Of a stretch of 8,449 nt of DNA, positions 5,938 to 8,449 are shown piece by piece. The position numbers and the translations under genes were made by a program. Each line of letters begins with the position of its first letter. Position 1 is the stretch's first letter. The DNA comes from Bacillota bacterium. Lineage in GTDB: Bacteria; Bacillota; Limnochordia; Limnochordales; ZCTH02-B6. The notes beneath the pieces are model-generated. The model saw only the letters and a program-made list of their open reading frames with translations, was not told the DNA's origin and made no database searches. The stretch covers positions 1 to 8,449 of the forward strand of contig PKQR01000099.1 in the NCBI GenBank assembly GCA_017578085.1, in the 5' to 3' direction.

Positions 5938-7010
5938 GTCACCGCCTACGCCGCTCGAGCGCACTGCGGTTGATCGTGACTGGGCTTGCCCTGTCGGGCT
6001 TGCTGTGGGCTGGGCACGGCGCTTTTGTCCTTGCGGCGCCTGCTCCTGGCGTCGAGTTATCGCTGGCGGGAGAAGGGTCAGTGACGATCGCACATCAAGC
6101 TGTCGGCGGCGTTTCCCAGACCACCGGCGTCCTGGCCGGCCGGCTGGACCTGCGGCTGTACCCGGCGACCGCGTCCCCGTGGTGGGCCGCGCTGACGGTC
6201 GAGCCGTGGCTCCCCCTGGGCGCGAGCGGCGTAGGCGAAGCGCCGCCGGGCTCCATCGCCGTGACCGAAGCCCACGCCGGCTTCCGGTTTCCTACAGCGG
6301 ACGTGTACGTGGGGAGGTTTCAGTTGCCGGTGGAAACCGGGCGCCTCACGGTCCCATTCACGCTGGCGTTCTACGACGCAGCTGGTCGGCGGCGAGGGGT
6401 CGATGGGGTGCGTGCCGACGTGTACTTGTCCTCCGGCCGCTTGCAGGTGGCCGCTGTGCAGGCGGGGCAGCAGTGGACGCCGCTCATTGGCTGGCGGCAG
6501 CAGCTTGTGGGCTGGGAGACAACGGGGTACTTGCTTTGGCAGGAAGACGGGCCCGCCGCCGGCGTCGGCGCGAGCGGGCTGGTAGGGTCTACCGTCGTCT
6601 ACGGGGAAGCGTGGAGCCTCCCAGGTGAACAGGGGCTACGGGGCAGCGTGGGCGCCACGGGCTACTTGGGTGACAGCCTTTGGACGGTGGAATTGGCCCG
6701 GGCGAGCTTCCCGGCGGCTCAAACTTCGGGACCGCAGGCTCCGGCGGTTCCTTTGGCAGCGGCGCAGCTCGCGCATGCGTTCCCGTCCGGGTGGACCGTA
6801 GTTGCCGATGCGGCCGCCGTCCTGCGGGATGAGACGCCAGCGGCCGGTCCCGCGCTTGGCAAGCAAGATCGCCCTCACCACCTGCGTGTTTCCGTCACTT
6901 ATGAGCTACTTCCGGGGCAGGCGGAAGTGGAACTGTCCGTCCGCCGCCAGGTGCGCCCGCCCCAGCCTGACGTGCTCGGGGCTGCCGTTGGCCTGCGCTG
7001 GTTTTTTTGA
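5934..7010 (+). CDS. Predicted outer-membrane beta-barrel protein, family not recognised
   Basis: I do not recognise this 358-residue protein. It begins with a clear signal peptide: RLRRSSALR, a hydrophobic core (about 12-34) and likely cleavage near AAPA (34-37). No further membrane helix follows. The mature part is a run of short alternating, amphipathic beta-strand-like segments separated by Gly/Pro/Asp turns (for example GRLDLRLYP, WWAALTVEPWL, ADVYVGRFQ, RADVYLSSGRLQVAAV, LRVSVTYELL, EVELSVRRQV). It is rich in aromatic girdle-like residues and ends in GLRWFF. A C-terminal aromatic strand ending in Phe is the usual recognition signal of outer-membrane barrels. I count about a dozen possible strands. 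The start is fixed by the ATGA overlap (5934-5937) with the ATPase stop. Position at the end of an ABC-LolA operon suggests a receiver or exit for the exported cargo. A surface-exposed or porin-like role is possible. The barrel call is inference from pattern. Confidence 0.75.
   Translation: MSHRLRRSSALRLIVTGLALSGLLWAGHGAFVLAAPAPGVELSLAGEGSVTIAHQAVGGVSQTTGVLAGRLDLRLYPATASPWWAALTVEPWLPLGASGVGEAPPGSIAVTEAHAGFRFPTADVYVGRFQLPVETGRLTVPFTLAFYDAAGRRRGVDGVRADVYLSSGRLQVAAVQAGQQWTPLIGWRQQLVGWETTGYLLWQEDGPAAGVGASGLVGSTVVYGEAWSLPGEQGLRGSVGATGYLGDSLWTVELARASFPAAQTSGPQAPAVPLAAAQLAHAFPSGWTVVADAAAVLRDETPAAGPALGKQDRPHHLRVSVTYELLPGQAEVELSVRRQVRPPQPDVLGAAVGLRWFF
6962..7008 (+). terminator. Possible intrinsic terminator overlapping the barrel gene stop codon
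   Basis: CCAGC (6962-6966) can pair with GCTGG (6997-7001), and seven T residues (7002-7008) follow immediately. The T-run encodes the final Phe-Phe and the first base of the TGA stop. The stem is short with a 30-nt loop (partly foldable), so the T-run is the stronger part of the evidence. The location, between the operon end and a fresh promoter at 7038, is what one expects of a terminator. Confidence 0.35.
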
Positions 7011-7037
7011 CGCCCACGCCCAGCTTTCCGGCTGATG

Positions 7038-7066
7038 TTGACAGATATACCGGCTCCGTCGAGAAT
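7038..7066 (+). promoter_or_regulatory. Sigma70-type promoter of the degraded UvrA-family gene
   Basis: A perfect TTGACA (7038-7043) and GAGAAT (7061-7066, four of six) are separated by the ideal 17 nt. Transcription would start near 7073, about 40 nt before the GTG at 7114. This is the closest match to consensus in the window. It probably also feeds the methyltransferase gene at 7598, because no other promoter is evident in 7518-7597. Confidence 0.55.
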
Positions 7067-7113
7067 AGCGGTGCCGAGTTTCTCACTCGAGCCCGGAGCA
7101 GAAGGGGCTGCCC

Positions 7114-7517
7114 GTGAGCCGGACGACGGCCGTAGACGATGGCAGGATGCCCGGGAGCCACGACGTCATCCGCGCAAAAGCGCTTGCCCGACCTGCAACG
7201 GGAGCGGTTTCAAGCTGGCCGCCCAAATGGGCGAGCCCGGCGACATCTACGTGCTGGATGAGCTGGCGACGGGTCTGCACCTCGCGGACGTGGAGCAGTT
7301 ACTTGGTTTGCTGGACAGGCTGGTGGACTCGGGCAAGACGGTGATCGTCATCGAGCATCACCTCGCGGTGATGGCGCATGCGGACTGGATCATCGACCTC
7401 GGGCCGGGGGCCGGGCATGACGGCGGGCAAGTCGTCTTCACCGGCCCGCCGGCGGACCTGGTGGCGGCACGGTCGACGCTGACGGGGAAGTATCTGGCCA
7501 AGTACGTTGGTGCCTAA
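7114..7517 (+). pseudogene. uvrA: Internally deleted remnant of a UvrA-family (UvrA2-like) ABC excinuclease/resistance gene
   Basis: The start is intact: GAAGGGG (7101-7107), GTG at 7114, and 20 codons ending in MPGSHDVIR, the usual beginning of short UvrA paralogues. After 7173 homology jumps, in another frame, to a zinc-finger piece SACPTCNGSG (7179-7208). It then jumps to the C-terminal ABC part from about 7209: KLAAQMGEPGDIYVLDE, GLHLADVEQLLGLLDRLVDSG, VIVIEHH and the closing LTGKYLAKYVGA. Missing are both Walker A sites, the LSGGERQR signature and most of the zinc domains. About 400 bp are left of a gene normally well over 2 kb. The normally conserved DEPTTGLH is here DELATGLH (7257-7280), a sign of drift. 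From the real start, translation would run out of frame and stop at 7344. An alternative ATG at 7035 gives an open C-terminal frame but has no ribosome binding site. An intact family member would bind damaged DNA or confer drug tolerance; this one cannot. Confidence 0.88.
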
Positions 7518-7597
7518 ATAACTGTGCGGGCTTCCGGTCTTGGCCCAAGCGGTACTCGGGTCTCGTGCCGGGGACGTGGCATGAGGGGCGATTGGCC

Positions 7598-8449
7598 ATG
7601 GCATTGGTTACACTCAAACCCAAACACGAACAGCGTATCCTGGCGGGGCACCTGTGGGTTTACCAGGGCAACGTGGCCAAGGTAGATGGGGAGCCTTCGC
7701 CCGGTGACGTCGTGGATGTGCGTGCGGCCAACGGCGAGTGGCTGGGCCGGGGATATTACAACCCCCATTCCCAAATCGTCATCCGCCTGCTGACCCGTAC
7801 CGATGAGGCCATTGACGACGCCTTTTTTGCGGAACGTATCTGGCGGGCCCGGGCGTGGCGGGCACGCTTCATGCCTGGCGCCACCTCGTACCGGCTCGTT
7901 TACTCCGAAGGCGACCTGCTCCCGGGCTTGATCGTCGACCGCTACGAGGACGTCCTGGTGGTCCAGTTTCTCACCTTGGGCATGGACGTGCGCCGGGACC
8001 AGATCGTGCGGATTCTTGCCGAGCTTGAGAAACCGCGCGCCATCTACGAGCGCAGCGATGTGCCCAGCCGCAAGTACGAGGGGTTGGAGCTGCGCACAGG
8101 ACTGCTTTGGGGAGAGCTCCCGCCGCAGCCGATGGTCATCAAGGAGAACGGCTTGTCCTTCGAGGTCGACGTGGTAGCCGGCCAAAAGACGGGCTACTTC
8201 CTGGATCAGAAGGAGAACCGCCAAGCCCTAGCCCAGCTGGTTCCCGGCGCGCGCGTGCTGGACGTTTTCTGCCACAACGGCCCCTTTTCCGTGCACGCCT
8301 TGCAGTTTGGGGCCCGTGAAGTGCTGGGGGTGGACAGTTCCGCCCAGGCCCTTGAGACGGCGCGCCGCAACGCTGCCCTGAACGGTTTCACAGACGCTGC
8401 CCGCTTTGTGGAAGCCAACGCTTTTGACTTGCTGCGGGAACTGGACCGC
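7598..8449 (+). CDS. Class I SAM-dependent rRNA methyltransferase, RlmI/COG1092 family (3' end outside the window)
   Basis: An open frame of 284 codons runs to the window end without a stop; the family is usually near 390-400 residues, so roughly the last quarter is missing. Residues 1-70 form a PUA-type RNA-binding domain (VTLKPKHEQRILAGHLWVY). A central EEHEE-like region contains YRLVYSEGDLLPGLIVDRY (98-116). The Rossmann methyltransferase starts with GQKTGYFLDQKENR (195-208) and SAM motif I VLDVFCHNGPFSVHAL (220-235), then VLGVDSS (242-248). E. coli RlmI makes m5C1962 in 23S rRNA; this protein is likely a 23S cytosine-C5 methyltransferase, but the catalytic Cys and motif VI are beyond the window. 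The ATG at 7598 has GAGGGG (7583-7588) 9 nt upstream. Motif I reads FCHNGPF where many relatives have FCYTGGF, probably normal variation. It may be read from the promoter at 7038. Confidence 0.92.
   Translation, partial: MALVTLKPKHEQRILAGHLWVYQGNVAKVDGEPSPGDVVDVRAANGEWLGRGYYNPHSQIVIRLLTRTDEAIDDAFFAERIWRARAWRARFMPGATSYRLVYSEGDLLPGLIVDRYEDVLVVQFLTLGMDVRRDQIVRILAELEKPRAIYERSDVPSRKYEGLELRTGLLWGELPPQPMVIKENGLSFEVDVVAGQKTGYFLDQKENRQALAQLVPGARVLDVFCHNGPFSVHALQFGAREVLGVDSSAQALETARRNAALNGFTDAARFVEANAFDLLRELDR

Noticed and set aside
5104..6093. A 329-codon minus-strand open frame opposite the ABC ATPase
   Set aside because: The plus strand carries every ABC catalytic motif here; the antisense product is a composition artefact.
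5909..6628. A 239-codon plus-strand frame overlapping the barrel gene
   Set aside because: It is extremely Arg-rich and lacks any domain. The frame starting at 5934 has a signal peptide, beta pattern and ATGA coupling and is clearly the real one.
7035..7517. Reading the UvrA remnant as a complete 160-residue gene from the ATG at 7035
   Set aside because: There is no ribosome binding site, the ATG overlaps the promoter at 7038-7066, the first 47 residues have no UvrA similarity, and the real start lies at 7114 in another frame.
7514..8224. A 236-codon minus-strand open frame near the window end
   Set aside because: It is antisense to the methyltransferase, whose PUA and SAM-binding motifs are intact on the plus strand.
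1..8449. CRISPR arrays, tRNA or rRNA genes, insertion sequences or phage genes
   Set aside because: No regularly spaced repeats, cloverleaf-like segments, transposase motifs or terminal inverted repeats were seen; the gene content is ordinary chromosomal plus one decayed gene.

Overview
The window is GC-rich bacterial chromosome with every gene on the plus strand. It has strong Shine-Dalgarno sites of the GGGAGG type, frequent GTG starts and short spacers. A predicted outer-membrane beta-barrel sits in the same operon as a periplasmic LolA-like protein, which points to a cell with two membranes. The Shine-Dalgarno strength and start-codon habits resemble GC-rich Firmicutes-type bacteria, and a diderm lineage such as Limnochordia would fit. 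That placement is inference; the sequence alone does not settle it.

Layout. (1) 1-1053: a short leader with two hairpins, then a TPR-alpha/beta-hydrolase fusion protein. (2) 1171-1734: a stand-alone maltose-O-acetyltransferase-family hexapeptide enzyme behind a possible extended -10 promoter, followed by a GC-rich hairpin. (3) 1792-7010: the main object, a five-gene operon. It opens with a sigma70-type promoter carrying a perfect inverted repeat in its spacer. The gene order is FtsX/MacB-type permease 1, LolA-like periplasmic protein, permease 2, MacB/LolD-type ATPase, and a predicted outer-membrane beta-barrel. Spacers are 23 nt, 3 nt, 55 nt and a 4-nt ATGA overlap. (4) 7038-7517: the remains of a UvrA-family gene that keeps its promoter, ribosome binding site, first 20 codons and last ~100 codons but has lost the middle. 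(5) 7598-8449: a COG1092/RlmI-type methyltransferase cut by the window end.

How the operon may work. Two different four-helix permeases and one ATPase would form a type VII (MacB/LolCDE-like) inner-membrane ABC machine. The secreted LolA-like protein could carry a hydrophobic cargo (lipoprotein or lipid) across the periplasm. The barrel could be the outer-membrane receiver or exit. No MacA/HlyD adaptor and no TolC-like gene is present, so this is not a standard MacAB-TolC pump. The substrate is unknown. The complete inner membrane-periplasm-outer membrane set in one transcription unit, ending in a barrel I do not recognise, is the most interesting content of the window.
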